DNA of 64,000 bases from Phycicoccus sp. M110.8. GTDB taxonomy: Bacteria > Actinomycetota > Actinomycetes > Actinomycetales > Dermatophilaceae. Numbering within the stretch: the stretch's first letter is position 1; each line of letters opens with the position of its first letter. The position numbers and the translations under genes were made by a program. The notes below the pieces were generated by a model, which was given only the letters and a program-made list of their open reading frames with translations, was not told the DNA's origin and made no database searches. The stretch lies in NCBI RefSeq assembly GCF_032464895.1, contig NZ_JAWDIC010000003.1, positions 310,001 to 374,000 on the forward strand, written 5' to 3'. Below, piece by piece: positions 1-8,041 of the stretch.

Positions 1-52
1 GCCCCACCCGGGGCAGACGGGGCAGGCGCGGCAGCGCGTGACGACGGGCCAT
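1..52 (-). CDS. Next MCE-operon gene, 5' end only (truncated by window edge)
   Basis: Only the first 17 codons are present, reading MARRHALPRLPRLPRVG, before the left edge. The ATG overlaps the TGA of the upstream MCE gene as ATGA, so the two are translationally coupled and this belongs to the same operon. By analogy with actinobacterial mce loci it should be the fourth MCE-family protein. The basic, Pro-rich start would fit a cytoplasmic leader before a membrane anchor. The domain itself is outside the window, so the family is inferred from position only. Confidence 0.5.
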   Translation of the reverse strand, partial: MARRHALPRLPRLPRVG

Positions 53-1029
53 CAGTTGCCACCTCCGGGCGCGGCGACCGGGGCCGTGAGGTTCTCGATG
101 TAGGTGTCGAACCAGCGGCCGTTGCCGAGGACGTTGGAGAAGAGCCGCGTGAACGGCGCCATCGCGGCGATCGTGTCGCTGAGGTCCTGCTCGTGCTTCT
201 GCAGCGTGGCCAGGACCTTGGTCAGCTGGTCCAGGGCCGGCTTGAGCTCGGCCCGGTTGTCCCGCACGAGCCCGGTGATCTGCTGGGCCATGGCCGAGGT
301 GTTGGTGAAGAGCGTGTGGATGGCGTCCTTGCGGGCGCTCAGCTCCACCATGAGCAGGTCGGCGTTCTTGATGATCGACTCGACGGCCTTGTTGCGCTGG
401 GCGACCGTGCCGCTGACGCTGTTGGCTGAGGCGAGCAGCTGCTTGAGCTGGGCGTCGCGCGAGGCGATCGTGCGCGACAGCCGGCCGAGGCCGTCGAGGG
501 CGGCCCGGACGTCGGCCGGGCTGTCCTTGAACTCGGTCGCCAGCGTGGTCAGCGACTTCGCCAGCTGGTCGGTGTCGATCCGCTCGCTGGTGGTCGCCAG
601 GTCGGTGAAGGCGTTGACGATGTCGTAGGAGGAGACGGTGCGGTCCAGCGGGATCTGCGAGTCGGCCCTCAGCTGGCCGGTGCCCCCGGGCTCGAGCGCG
701 AGGTACTTCTGCCCGAGCAGGGTCTTCATCCGCACCGAGGCGCCGGTCTGGGTGCCGAACCTCACCGGCTCGGTGACCTTGAAGTCGACGACGACGTGGT
801 CGCCGGCGAGGTCGACGCTCTCCACCTTGCCGACCTTGACGCCGGCGATGCGGACGTCGTCGCCCTTGAGCAGGCCGCCGGCCTCGGAGAAGGCCGCGCT
901 GTAGTGCCGGCCGCCGCCGAGCAGGGGCAGGTTGCCGATGTTGAACGCCAGGACGAGCAGGACGGCGATGACGGTCAGCCCAGCGGCGCCGATGGGGACC
1001 GGGTTGCGCTCACGGAAGGGGATGCTCAC
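52..1029 (-). CDS. MCE-family substrate-binding protein (third of the operon)
   Basis: This is a protein of about 325 residues. A short cytoplasmic start (SIPFRERNP) is followed by a membrane anchor at about residues 11-30, then a MlaD/MCE domain at about 38-120 containing the KGDDVRIAGVKVGKVESV core, then a long helical tail. MCE proteins form hexameric tunnels that carry lipids between the cell envelope and an ABC importer. I chose the GTG at 1029 because it overlaps the TGA of the preceding mce gene (GTGA) and leaves the usual short N-terminus; upstream codons in this frame lie inside that gene. Its ATGA junction with the next gene continues the operon. The substrate (sterol, fatty acid or other lipid) cannot be told from sequence. 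Confidence 0.85.
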   Translation of the reverse strand: MSIPFRERNPVPIGAAGLTVIAVLLVLAFNIGNLPLLGGGRHYSAAFSEAGGLLKGDDVRIAGVKVGKVESVDLAGDHVVVDFKVTEPVRFGTQTGASVRMKTLLGQKYLALEPGGTGQLRADSQIPLDRTVSSYDIVNAFTDLATTSERIDTDQLAKSLTTLATEFKDSPADVRAALDGLGRLSRTIASRDAQLKQLLASANSVSGTVAQRNKAVESIIKNADLLMVELSARKDAIHTLFTNTSAMAQQITGLVRDNRAELKPALDQLTKVLATLQKHEQDLSDTIAAMAPFTRLFSNVLGNGRWFDTYIENLTAPVAAPGGGN

Positions 1030-2072
1030 TTGCACCTCGCGGCGGAGAGTGCGGCCGGCTTCTCGAGGGGCACCTTGACCGCGGGCAGCCCGGGGCCGGC
1101 CGACGGGATGACGACCGAGCCACTGAAGTCGCACATGTAGAAGTTGAACCAGGAGCCGTACGTCGCGGTCCGGGTGATCGTGTTGATCTTGCCCGGGGAG
1201 GTCGAGAGGAACTTCTCGAACGCCGCGGTGTTCGAGGGCTTGTTGAGGTTCTGGCTCAGCGCCCGCAGCTGGGACACGTCGTCCTTGATGGACGGGCGGG
1301 TGACCGCCAGCAGGTCCGCGGTCTGCGCGGTGAGCGAGTTGATGTTGGTCAACGAGGCCCCGATCGTCTTGCGGTCGGCCGCCAGCCCGGAGACGAACCG
1401 CTGGAGCTGGTCGATCAGCTCCTTCAGGGCGGCGTCGTGGGCGTCGACGGTGCCGAGCACGGCGTTGAGGTTGTCGATGGTGCGGCCGATGACGGCGTCG
1501 CGGTCGGCGAGGGTCGAGGTGAGGGACGCGGTCTTTGCCAGGAGCGAGTTGATGTTGCCGCCCTCGCCCTGCAGGACGCTGATGATGTTGGAGGACAGCT
1601 CGTTGACGTCCTTGGGCGACAGCGCCGCGAAGAGCGGCTTGAACCCGTTGAACAGCGTGGTCAGGTCCAGGGCCGACTGCGTGTGGTCCAGGCCGATGCG
1701 CGCGCCGTCCCGCAGGGGCGTGGCTCCCCCGACCTCCTGGGTGAGGGCGATGTAGCGCTCGCCGACGAGGTTGCGGTACTTGATGGTCGCCTTGGTGCCG
1801 GCGGTGAGGACGCTGGTCTTGAGCACGTCGAACGTGACGTCGGCGTGGATGCGGTCCTTGTCCACGGCGATGGCCTTCACCTCGCCGACGCGCACGCCGG
1901 CGATCCGGACCTCCTGGCCGGCGGCCAGGCCGGTCACGTCCTGGAAGACCGCGTGGTACGTGTTCTTGTCGCCGAACTGGGTGTTGGCGATGGTGGCCGC
2001 CAGCGTCCCGGTCGCCAGCAGGGTGGCGACGACGAAGACGATGAACTTCACGAGGCTGGCACGGGTGCTCAC
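1026..2072 (-). CDS. MCE-family substrate-binding protein (second of the operon)
   Basis: The protein has 348 residues from the GTG at 2072, which overlaps the TGA of the upstream mce gene. A single N-terminal membrane segment (about residues 8-28, rich in V, L and A) precedes the MCE domain at about 35-120, with the GQEVRIAGVRVGEVKAI core. The remaining roughly 220 residues are Ala/Leu/Asn-rich and predicted helical, as in the needle-forming part of other actinobacterial MCE proteins. It is expected to sit in the cell envelope as one of six different subunits of the lipid channel. An alternative start farther upstream would lie inside the preceding gene and is not supported. Confidence 0.85.
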   Translation of the reverse strand: MSTRASLVKFIVFVVATLLATGTLAATIANTQFGDKNTYHAVFQDVTGLAAGQEVRIAGVRVGEVKAIAVDKDRIHADVTFDVLKTSVLTAGTKATIKYRNLVGERYIALTQEVGGATPLRDGARIGLDHTQSALDLTTLFNGFKPLFAALSPKDVNELSSNIISVLQGEGGNINSLLAKTASLTSTLADRDAVIGRTIDNLNAVLGTVDAHDAALKELIDQLQRFVSGLAADRKTIGASLTNINSLTAQTADLLAVTRPSIKDDVSQLRALSQNLNKPSNTAAFEKFLSTSPGKINTITRTATYGSWFNFYMCDFSGSVVIPSAGPGLPAVKVPLEKPAALSAARCK

Positions 2073-3412
2073 TGTTGGCTCACCACCGATCCGCGGAGCA
2101 TGGGGCCGGCGAGCAGGGTCGTGATCGCCGAGGAGCCGCTGGTGCGCTGCGCCCCGAGCAGGGCGGACACGAGCGCCTGCTCCTGCTCGGTCCCGGCGAG
2201 GCCGGCGTCGGGGTCGGGTATGCCGACGCCGGAGGTCCCGGCGAACATGGCCGGCAGCGCGCTGCCGGCGCTCGACCCCGAGGCGGAGGTGCCGTCGGCG
2301 AAGTGGATGCCCTTGCGCGGGTTCGCCTGGCTGCCGTAGTGGTCGGGCAGGCCGTAGCAGGTCGGGCCCCGGTGCTCGCCCCATCGGGGCTCCTCCCCCG
2401 GGCGGTAGCCGGCGCGCTGCGGGGTGGTCTCGACCGTGATGTGGAAGGTGGCGTCCCGCCAGGCCTGGTCGATGCGCGGGATCCAGTTGGTGAGGGCCTG
2501 GGCCATACAGGGGTACTCCGGCGAGTAGCGGGCGAAGAGCTCGAGGCTGGGCCGGCCGACCTGCCCGACCCGGATGATCCGGTCACCGTTGGCGTCCAGG
2601 AAGTCCGCCGTCGTGTTCGCGAACCCGGCCGTCCCGGCCAGGAACCCCGCCAGCTGGTCCTTCTTCGTCACGATCGTCGTGTTCGTCGTGATGAGGTTCG
2701 TCGCCGCCCGCACCAGGTCCGGCGCCGCCACGGCATACGTGCTCGCCAGGTCAGCCAGCCCGCTGATGTCCGCCTTGATCACAGGCATCTTCGGGTTCAG
2801 CTGCTTGAAGTAGTCGTCCACCAGCACCAGGTTCTGACCCAGCCGCGTGCCGCGGCCCTCCAACGCCGACGCCAACGCGTTCAACGTCGTCGCCAGCTTC
2901 TCCGGCCGCACCGTCCGCAACAACGGCAACAGGTCGTCGAACACCTTCTCCAGCTCGATCGCCACGCTCGTGCGGTCCTGCTCGATCGTGTCGCCGTCCT
3001 CCAGGTGCCGCGCCGGGCTGCCCGCCTGCGGGGAGACGAGGTCGACGTACCGCTCGCCGAACAGCGTCTTGGGCAGCAGGCGCGCCGACACGTTCTCGGG
3101 GATGAGCCCGACCGTCGAGGGGTCGAGTGCCAGCACCAGCCGCGCCCCCTTGCCGGTCGTCTCGACCTTGCGCACCTCCCCGACGATCAGGCCCCGCAGC
3201 TTGACGTCGGAGGACGCCTGGAGCTGCGAGCCGACCCGGTCGGTCAGGAGCGTGACGGTCACGACGGGGGTGAAGCGCTTCTGGAAGGAGGCCACGGACA
3301 GGCCGACGAGCAGGAGCACGACCACGACGAAGCCGACGCCGTAGGCGCGGTTGCCCAGGCGCGACATCCAGCCGCGCGCGGGTCCCACGCCGTCCTCGGG
3401 GTGCTGCGACAT
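2069..3412 (-). CDS. MCE-family substrate-binding protein (first of the operon)
   Basis: This 447-residue protein starts at an ATG three bases after the stop of the second permease gene. Residues 1-20 are cytoplasmic, 24-44 form the membrane anchor (FVVVVLLLVGLSVASF), and the MCE domain follows at about 50-130 with SSDVKLRGLIVGEVRKV. The C-terminal 250 residues are helical and end in an Ala/Gly/Ser-rich tail. It has the order and length of MceA proteins, the first MCE subunit in mce operons. The stop overlaps the GTG of the next gene. The ligand is unknown. Confidence 0.87.
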   Translation of the reverse strand: MSQHPEDGVGPARGWMSRLGNRAYGVGFVVVVLLLVGLSVASFQKRFTPVVTVTLLTDRVGSQLQASSDVKLRGLIVGEVRKVETTGKGARLVLALDPSTVGLIPENVSARLLPKTLFGERYVDLVSPQAGSPARHLEDGDTIEQDRTSVAIELEKVFDDLLPLLRTVRPEKLATTLNALASALEGRGTRLGQNLVLVDDYFKQLNPKMPVIKADISGLADLASTYAVAAPDLVRAATNLITTNTTIVTKKDQLAGFLAGTAGFANTTADFLDANGDRIIRVGQVGRPSLELFARYSPEYPCMAQALTNWIPRIDQAWRDATFHITVETTPQRAGYRPGEEPRWGEHRGPTCYGLPDHYGSQANPRKGIHFADGTSASGSSAGSALPAMFAGTSGVGIPDPDAGLAGTEQEQALVSALLGAQRTSGSSAITTLLAGPMLRGSVVSQQ

Positions 3413-3415
3413 CGG

Positions 3416-4243
3416 CTACCCCGCGATCCGGACGGTCGTGGTGGCGCCCCACACGGCGAGCGAGAAGAAGAAGTCCACGATGTTGATGGCCACGATCGAG
3501 GTGCGCACGGCCTTGCCGACCGCGACGCCCACGCCGGCCGGGCCGCCGGACGCCGTGTAGCCGTAGTAGCAGTGGATCAGGATGATCACGACCGCGAACA
3601 CCATGACCTTGAGGAAGGAGTAGAGGACGTCGATCGGCGGCAGGAAGAGGTGGAAGTAGTGGTCGTACGTGCCCGCCGACTGCCCGAAGTAGTGGACGAC
3701 GATGAAGCGGGTCGCGCCGTAGGAGGAGAGCAGGCCCAGCACGTACAGCGGCACCACCGCCACGAACCCGGCGATCATGCGGGTCGTCACGAGGAAGGGC
3801 AGCGACGGGATGCCCATGACCTCGAGCGCGTCGACCTCCTCGGAGATGCGCATGGCGCCGAGCTGGGCGGTGAAGCCGCAGCCGACCGTGGCGGCGAGGG
3901 CGAGACCGGCGACCAGCGGGGCGATCTCACGGGTGTTGAGGTAGGCCGAGACGAAGCCGGTGAACGCGCCCGTGCCGAGCTGGTTGAGCGAGGAGTACCC
4001 CTGCAGGCCGACCTGGCTGCCGGTGAAGAAGGCGAGGAAGGCGATGACGCCGACCGTGCCGCCGATGACGGACAGGGCACCGGAGCCGAGGGAGACCTCG
4101 GCGAGCAGCCGCACGACCTCCTTCTTGTAGCGGCGCAGCGTGCGGGGGCTCCAGGCGAGGGAGCGCACGTAGAAGCGCATCTGCTCGCCCAGGCTGTCGA
4201 GGGCCCGGCCCGGGCGCCCCGCGATGTCGAGGACCTTGCTCAT
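3416..4243 (-). CDS. MlaE/YrbE-family ABC permease B of the mce importer
   Basis: The protein has 275 residues. A basic N-terminus precedes five to six hydrophobic segments (about 60-80, 95-115, 145-170, 195-220 and 245-270). The permease signature is at about 130-150, around GCGFTAQLGAMRISEEVDAL, where the conserved E-E-x-D-A-L coupling motif of MlaE permeases contacts the ATPase. A strong GAAGGAGGTG Shine-Dalgarno sequence lies just upstream of the ATG at 4243. It pairs with the preceding permease (13-base gap) as the two-permease core of an Mce lipid importer in the cytoplasmic membrane. Confidence 0.9.
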   Translation of the reverse strand: MSKVLDIAGRPGRALDSLGEQMRFYVRSLAWSPRTLRRYKKEVVRLLAEVSLGSGALSVIGGTVGVIAFLAFFTGSQVGLQGYSSLNQLGTGAFTGFVSAYLNTREIAPLVAGLALAATVGCGFTAQLGAMRISEEVDALEVMGIPSLPFLVTTRMIAGFVAVVPLYVLGLLSSYGATRFIVVHYFGQSAGTYDHYFHLFLPPIDVLYSFLKVMVFAVVIILIHCYYGYTASGGPAGVGVAVGKAVRTSIVAINIVDFFFSLAVWGATTTVRIAG

Positions 4244-4256
4244 TCGCGCACCTCCT

Positions 4257-5027
4257 TCAGATCTTCTGGGGGACGACTTGGAAGTAGACGGCGCTGGCGA
4301 CGAAGTTCACGACGAACAGGAACATGAAGGTGATGACCACGCTCTGGTTCACGGCGTCGCCGACGCCCTTGGGGCCGCCGCCGGCGGTCAGTCCCTTGTA
4401 CGAGGCGACGACGGCGGCGATGAAGCCGAAGATCACCGCCTTGATCTCCGAGGTCCACAGGTCGGCGAGCTGGGCGAGCGCGGTGAACGAGGCGATGTAC
4501 GCACCGGGCGTGCCGCCCTGGATGATCACGTTGAAGAAGTAGCCGCCCGCGACGCCGACGACGGACACGAGACCGTTGAGCAGCAGGGCCACGAGCATCG
4601 CGGCGAGCACGCGGGGGACGACGAGCCGCTGGATCGGGCTGATGCCCAGCACCTCCATGGCGTCGATCTCCTCGCGGATCTTGCGCGAGCCGAGGTCGGC
4701 GCAGATCGCCGAGCCGCCCGCGCCGGCGATGAGCAGGGCGGTCACGATCGGGGACGCCTCGCGGATGACGGCGAGCACCGAGGCGGCGCCGGTGAAGGAC
4801 TGCGCGCCGAGCTGGCGGGTCAGGGTGCCGAGCTGGAGGGCGATGACCGCGCCGAACGGGATCGAGACGAGCGCCGTCGGCACGATCGTCACCGAGGCGA
4901 TGAACCAGCACTGCTGGATGAACTCCTTGGCCTGGAAGGGCCGGCGGGGCAGCGCCCGCACGACGTCGAGGACGAGCGCGAAGAGCGAGCCGCTCTGGCG
5001 GAGCGCACCGGTCACCGGGTTGCTCAT
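4257..5027 (-). CDS. MlaE/YrbE-family ABC permease A of the mce importer
   Basis: This 256-residue integral membrane protein begins MSNPVTGALRQSG. The ATG at 5027 overlaps the TGA of the ATPase gene (ATGA). The MlaE coupling region is clear: AGAGGSAICADLGSRKIREE followed by IDAMEVLGI, at about residues 110-140, matching the E-E-I-D-A-M-E consensus. It would form a heterodimer with the downstream permease and be driven by the adjacent ATPase. Longer open frames upstream run into the ATPase gene and are not needed. Confidence 0.9.
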   Translation of the reverse strand: MSNPVTGALRQSGSLFALVLDVVRALPRRPFQAKEFIQQCWFIASVTIVPTALVSIPFGAVIALQLGTLTRQLGAQSFTGAASVLAVIREASPIVTALLIAGAGGSAICADLGSRKIREEIDAMEVLGISPIQRLVVPRVLAAMLVALLLNGLVSVVGVAGGYFFNVIIQGGTPGAYIASFTALAQLADLWTSEIKAVIFGFIAAVVASYKGLTAGGGPKGVGDAVNQSVVITFMFLFVVNFVASAVYFQVVPQKI

Positions 5028-6007
5028 GACAGGGCTTCCTCGGGCTCGGTGGCACGGGGGATGGTCAGGCCGGCGTGGTGCGACTCGAACGACCCGGGGG
5101 GCGGGGTGACGCCGTTGGCGCGGCACCACTCCCCCGCCGGGCGCTCACCGCGGCGCGGCGAGCCGTCGCTGGTGCGCAGCTGCAGCGGGATGGGCGGCAG
5201 CGGCGGCAGCTCCTGGCCGGACTCGGCGGCCAGCTCGTCGGCGTCCTTCTCCTCGGACATGCCGATCGGGCCGATGGTCTGGGCGTTGAGGAACTGCCGC
5301 ACGACCGGCTCCTCCGAGCTGAGCAGCATCTCGCGCGGCCCGAACATGGCGAGGTGCTTGTGGTACAGCAGGCCGATGTTGTCCGGCACGGTGCGCGTGG
5401 AGTTGATGTCGTGCGTGACGATGAGGAAGGTCGCGTCGATCTGGGCGTTGAGGTCGATGAAGAGCTGGTTGATGTAGCTCGTGCGCACCGGGTCCAGGCC
5501 CGAGTCGGGCTCGTCGATGAGCAGGATCTCGGGGTCGAGCACCAGGGCCCGCGCGAGCCCGGCGCGCTTGCGCATACCGCCCGAGATCTCGCCCGGCAGC
5601 TTGCCCTCGGCGCCCTGGAGGCCGACCAGCTCCATCTTCTCGAGCACGATGTTCCGGATCTCGGTCTCGGACTTCTTCGTGTGCTCGCGCAGCGGGAACG
5701 CCACGTTGTCGAAGAGGTTCATCGAGCCGAAGAGCGCGCCGTCCTGGAACAGCACCCCGAACAGCTTGCGCACCTCGTACAGGTCGTGCTCGCGCAGGCG
5801 GGTGAGGTCCTGGCCCTGGATCCAGATCGAGCCGGCGTCCGGCTTGAGCAGGCCCACGAGGGTCTTGAGGAAGACGGACTTGCCGGTGCCCGAGGGGCCG
5901 AGCATCACGGAGATCTCGCCAGCGGGGAGGGTCAGCGTCACGTCGTTCCAGATCAGCTGCGACCCGAAACGCTTGGTCAGGCCCTCGACCTTGATCTCTG
6001 TGCCCAC
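5024..6007 (-). CDS. ABC transporter ATPase of the mce importer (MceG/Mkl/MlaF type)
   Basis: This 327-residue ABC ATPase has Walker A GPSGTGKS at about 38-45, a Q-loop (LFQDGALFGS) near 90, the signature ISGGMRKRAGLARAL near 146 and Walker B ILLIDEPDSGLDP near 168, with the switch His in IVTHD. The C-terminal 70 residues are an acidic, Pro-rich extension beyond the usual domain. The start is a GTG at 6007 behind GAGGTG. In mycobacteria the equivalent mceG/mkl gene is usually unlinked from the mce operons; here it leads the operon, so importer and motor are co-expressed. It should bind the E-E-x-D motifs of the two permeases that follow. Confidence 0.92.
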   Translation of the reverse strand: MGTEIKVEGLTKRFGSQLIWNDVTLTLPAGEISVMLGPSGTGKSVFLKTLVGLLKPDAGSIWIQGQDLTRLREHDLYEVRKLFGVLFQDGALFGSMNLFDNVAFPLREHTKKSETEIRNIVLEKMELVGLQGAEGKLPGEISGGMRKRAGLARALVLDPEILLIDEPDSGLDPVRTSYINQLFIDLNAQIDATFLIVTHDINSTRTVPDNIGLLYHKHLAMFGPREMLLSSEEPVVRQFLNAQTIGPIGMSEEKDADELAAESGQELPPLPPIPLQLRTSDGSPRRGERPAGEWCRANGVTPPPGSFESHHAGLTIPRATEPEEALS

Positions 6008-6162
6008 GTCTCACCTCGTCGTGAAAATGCATGCCCGATGAGGGCCCCGGTTCGCAGGGCTCAACGAGGCGCGGGCGCGGAGGTTACGGGCCGGTATGCC
6101 TGGACCCACCCCTCGCCGGCGCCTCCCGGGCGGGAACCGGCCGGTTCGGGGATGCTCGTGCC

Positions 6163-6567
6163 ATGAGCGGGGACTCGCTGCGCTGGGACACCCGCAGCGC
6201 CGTGCCGCGGTGGCTGCGGGTGGCGTCGTGCGCCGTGCCGCTCCTGGCGGTGGCCGGGCTCGTCGCGGACGTGGCCCGCCACGCCCCGCAGGGGCGGGTG
6301 GTCGGCCAGGTGGTGTGGGTGCTGCTCACGGGGACGGCGGCATACCTCGCGAACCGGCGGCAGGAGGTGGTCGTCGACGCCACCGGCATCCGGATGCCGC
6401 TTCGGCGCCCCGTCGCGTGGGCGGACGTCGACCACGTGGAGCAGCCGGGGCCGTGGGACTCGGTGGTGCGGGTCGTCGCGCACGACGGCAGCGCGCGTGC
6501 CACGGGGCTGCCGTCGCGCTTCGCGCAGGACGTGGCCCGGATCGGGGACAAGCCCCTGCGCCGCTGA
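6163..6567 (+). CDS. Small membrane protein with PH-like C-terminus, function unknown
   Basis: From the ATG at 6163 this encodes 134 residues: a short cytoplasmic start (MSGDSLRWDTRSAVPRW), two membrane helices at about 21-38 and 48-66, then a roughly 65-residue soluble part (VVVDATGIRMPLRRPVAWADV) that resembles the bacterial PH/YdbT-like fold in its V-D-x-x-G-I and W-x-D-V spacing. A longer open frame to 6031 would include low-complexity sequence between divergent genes and is less likely. It stands alone, divergent from the mce operon and convergent with rplL. I do not recognise a named family with certainty. Confidence 0.65.
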   Translation: MSGDSLRWDTRSAVPRWLRVASCAVPLLAVAGLVADVARHAPQGRVVGQVVWVLLTGTAAYLANRRQEVVVDATGIRMPLRRPVAWADVDHVEQPGPWDSVVRVVAHDGSARATGLPSRFAQDVARIGDKPLRR

Positions 6568-6601
6568 GCTGCGGGCGCACCGGCGACTGCCCGGGGACGC
6601 A

Positions 6602-6637
6602 CGAAGGCGGGCCCGACCGTGGTCGGACCCGCCTTCG
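6602..6637. terminator. Bidirectional stem-loop between the PH-like gene and rplL
   Basis: A 17-bp inverted repeat (arms 6602-6618 and 6621-6637, one G-U type mismatch, tiny loop) built on CGAAGGCGGGCCCGACC sits between two convergent genes. It lies directly downstream of both stops, so it can terminate either transcript. There is no long T-run, as is usual for high-GC actinobacterial terminators. Confidence 0.75.
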
Positions 6638-6669
6638 CGGAGTTCGTGCTCCCTAGAGGGAGCGCGAGG

Positions 6670-7062
6670 TCACTTGAGGGTGACGGTGGCCCCGGCGCCC
6701 TCGAGGGCCTCCTTGGCCTTGTCGGCAGCAGCCTTGTCGACCTTCTCCAGGACCGGCTTCGGAGCGCCGTCGACGAGGTCCTTGGCCTCCTTCAGGCCGA
6801 GGGAGGTCAGCGCGCGGACCTCCTTGATGACCTGGATCTTCTTGTCACCAGCGGACTCGAGGATGACGTCGAACTCGTCCTGCTCCTCGGCAGCGGCGGC
6901 GTCGCCACCGCCCGCGGCGGGCGCACCGGCGGCCGCGACGGCAACCGGGGCGGCGGCGGTGACGTTGAAGGTGTCCTCGAACTGCTTCACGAACTCGGAG
7001 AGCTCGATGAGGGTCATCTCCTTGAAGGCCTCAAGGAGCTCGTCGGTGGAGAGCTTCGCCAT
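6670..7062 (-). CDS. rplL: Ribosomal protein bL12 (L7/L12)
   Basis: The protein has 130 residues. The N-terminal dimerisation domain ([20 protein letters not shown]) is followed by an Ala/Gly/Pro-rich hinge at about 35-60 and the C-terminal factor-binding domain, [20 protein letters not shown] through [16 protein letters not shown]. It forms the mobile L12 stalk on L10 that recruits translation factors. It follows rplJ after a 72-base gap and precedes the hairpin at 6602-6637, so it closes the rplJL transcript. Confidence 0.98.
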   Translation of the reverse strand: MAKLSTDELLEAFKEMTLIELSEFVKQFEDTFNVTAAAPVAVAAAGAPAAGGGDAAAAEEQDEFDVILESAGDKKIQVIKEVRALTSLGLKEAKDLVDGAPKPVLEKVDKAAADKAKEALEGAGATVTLK

Positions 7063-7134
7063 GGTGGGCGTCCTTTCTTCTCTTACTTCGTATGCCGTGA
7101 GTGGCGGTTTGGTTGGTGAGCGGGCCCCGGGGGG

Positions 7135-7776
7135 TCAGCTCTCGTCGCCACCCTCGGCGACGTCTGCGGTGGCCTCGGCCGCGGGGGCCTCGGCGGGGGT
7201 CTCCGGAGCCTCGGCCACAGGGGCCTCGGCGGCCTCGGTGCCAGCGGCGGCCACGGGGCCCTCCGCCTCGACCTTGGCCCGCAGCGCGTCGACGACCCGA
7301 GCGGTCTGCGACAGCGGCGCGGCGAAGAGGTAGACGGCCTGGCTGAGCGACGCCTGGAGGGCACCGGCCAGCTTGGCCAGGAGGACCTCGCGGGACTCGA
7401 GGTCCGCGAGCTTGGTGATCTCCTCGGGAGACAGGGCCTTGCCGTCGAGGACGCCGCCCTTGATCACGAGGAGGGGGTTCGCCTTGGCGAAGTCACGCAG
7501 GCCCTTGGCGGCCTCGACCGGGTCACCATCGACGAAGGCGATGGCGGAGGGGCCGACGAGCTGGCCGTCGAAGGCCGTGACTCCGGCCTCCTTGGCGGCG
7601 AGCTCGGTGAGCGTGTTCTTCACGACGGCGAAGGTGGCGTTCCCGCGCAGCGAGTTCCGCAGGTCGGTGATCTGCTTCACCGACAGCCCGCGGTACTCGG
7701 TCAGCACGGCCGCGCCGGAGTTGCGGAACCTGTCCGACAGCTCGGCGATGGCGGCAGCCTTGTCAGCCTTGGCCAT
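7135..7776 (-). CDS. rplJ: Ribosomal protein uL10
   Basis: The protein has 213 residues from the ATG at 7776 ([20 protein letters not shown]), behind a GGGAGG Shine-Dalgarno sequence. The L10 domain is canonical, with [30 protein letters not shown] and the C-terminal L12-binding helix. The last 35 residues are an Ala/Glu/Pro-rich acidic tail typical of actinobacterial L10. An open frame runs on to 7857, but that part is the structured leader rather than protein. L10 anchors the L12 dimers and, by family precedent, represses its own mRNA by binding the leader. Confidence 0.97.
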   Translation of the reverse strand: MAKADKAAAIAELSDRFRNSGAAVLTEYRGLSVKQITDLRNSLRGNATFAVVKNTLTELAAKEAGVTAFDGQLVGPSAIAFVDGDPVEAAKGLRDFAKANPLLVIKGGVLDGKALSPEEITKLADLESREVLLAKLAGALQASLSQAVYLFAAPLSQTARVVDALRAKVEAEGPVAAAGTEAAEAPVAEAPETPAEAPAAEATADVAEGGDES

Positions 7777-7975
7777 GGGGCCTCCCTTCCGTGGTGTGCG
7801 ACCGCCCGGGGCCGGCTCCCACATGAAGAAAGCCCCGGCACAGGGCGCGGGGCTCACGGCATACCGACGAGGCGGTAGTTCGGTGTTTCCGGCCTGCGCT
7901 GGCGCCCACCTCAGGTGGGACCTTCGGTCTCCGTGCCGGGCACGGCGACAACCAAGCGGTCTCTGGTCAGACCCC
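7777..7975 (-). ncRNA. rplJL mRNA leader with attenuator-like hairpin (L10 leader)
   Basis: About 200 bases separate the probable promoter from rplJ. On the minus strand the leader holds a GACCGAAGGTC hairpin, a GAGGTGGGCGCC / GCGCAGGCC region and, just before the gene, a stem of AGCCCCG pairing with CGGGGCT (plus 7831-7837 with 7848-7854) followed by TTTCTTC. That last element looks like an intrinsic terminator inside the leader. The L10(L12)4 autoregulatory leader is known upstream of rplJ in many bacteria. The exact binding bulge was not verified by folding. Confidence 0.6.
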
Positions 7976-8005
7976 AGAGTACGCGGCGGGGGCCGCAGCG
8001 ACCAA
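7976..8005 (-). promoter_or_regulatory. Candidate rplJL promoter overlapping the upstream terminator
   Basis: On the minus strand TTGGTC (plus 8000-8005) and TACTCT (plus 7976-7981) are 18 bases apart, a reasonable sigma-70-like -35/-10 pair. The -35 falls in the loop of the hairpin that ends the lipoprotein gene. It would start transcription shortly before the leader. This is an assignment by eye from weak consensus. Confidence 0.35.
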
Positions 8006-8020
8006 ATCGCTGCGGCCCCC
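7988..8020 (-). terminator. Terminator after the lipoprotein gene
   Basis: A perfect 14-bp stem (7988-8001 with 8007-8020, GGGGGCCGCAGCGA) has a five-base CCAAA loop and begins about 20 bases beyond the lipoprotein stop codon. It separates that gene from the rplJL leader. Confidence 0.8.
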
Positions 8021-8041
8021 GGCGCCCGGGACGGGGCGGAC

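Noticed and set aside
2075-4327. A 750-codon + strand open frame across the mce genes
   Set aside because: It is a composition artefact opposite well-recognised MCE and permease genes.
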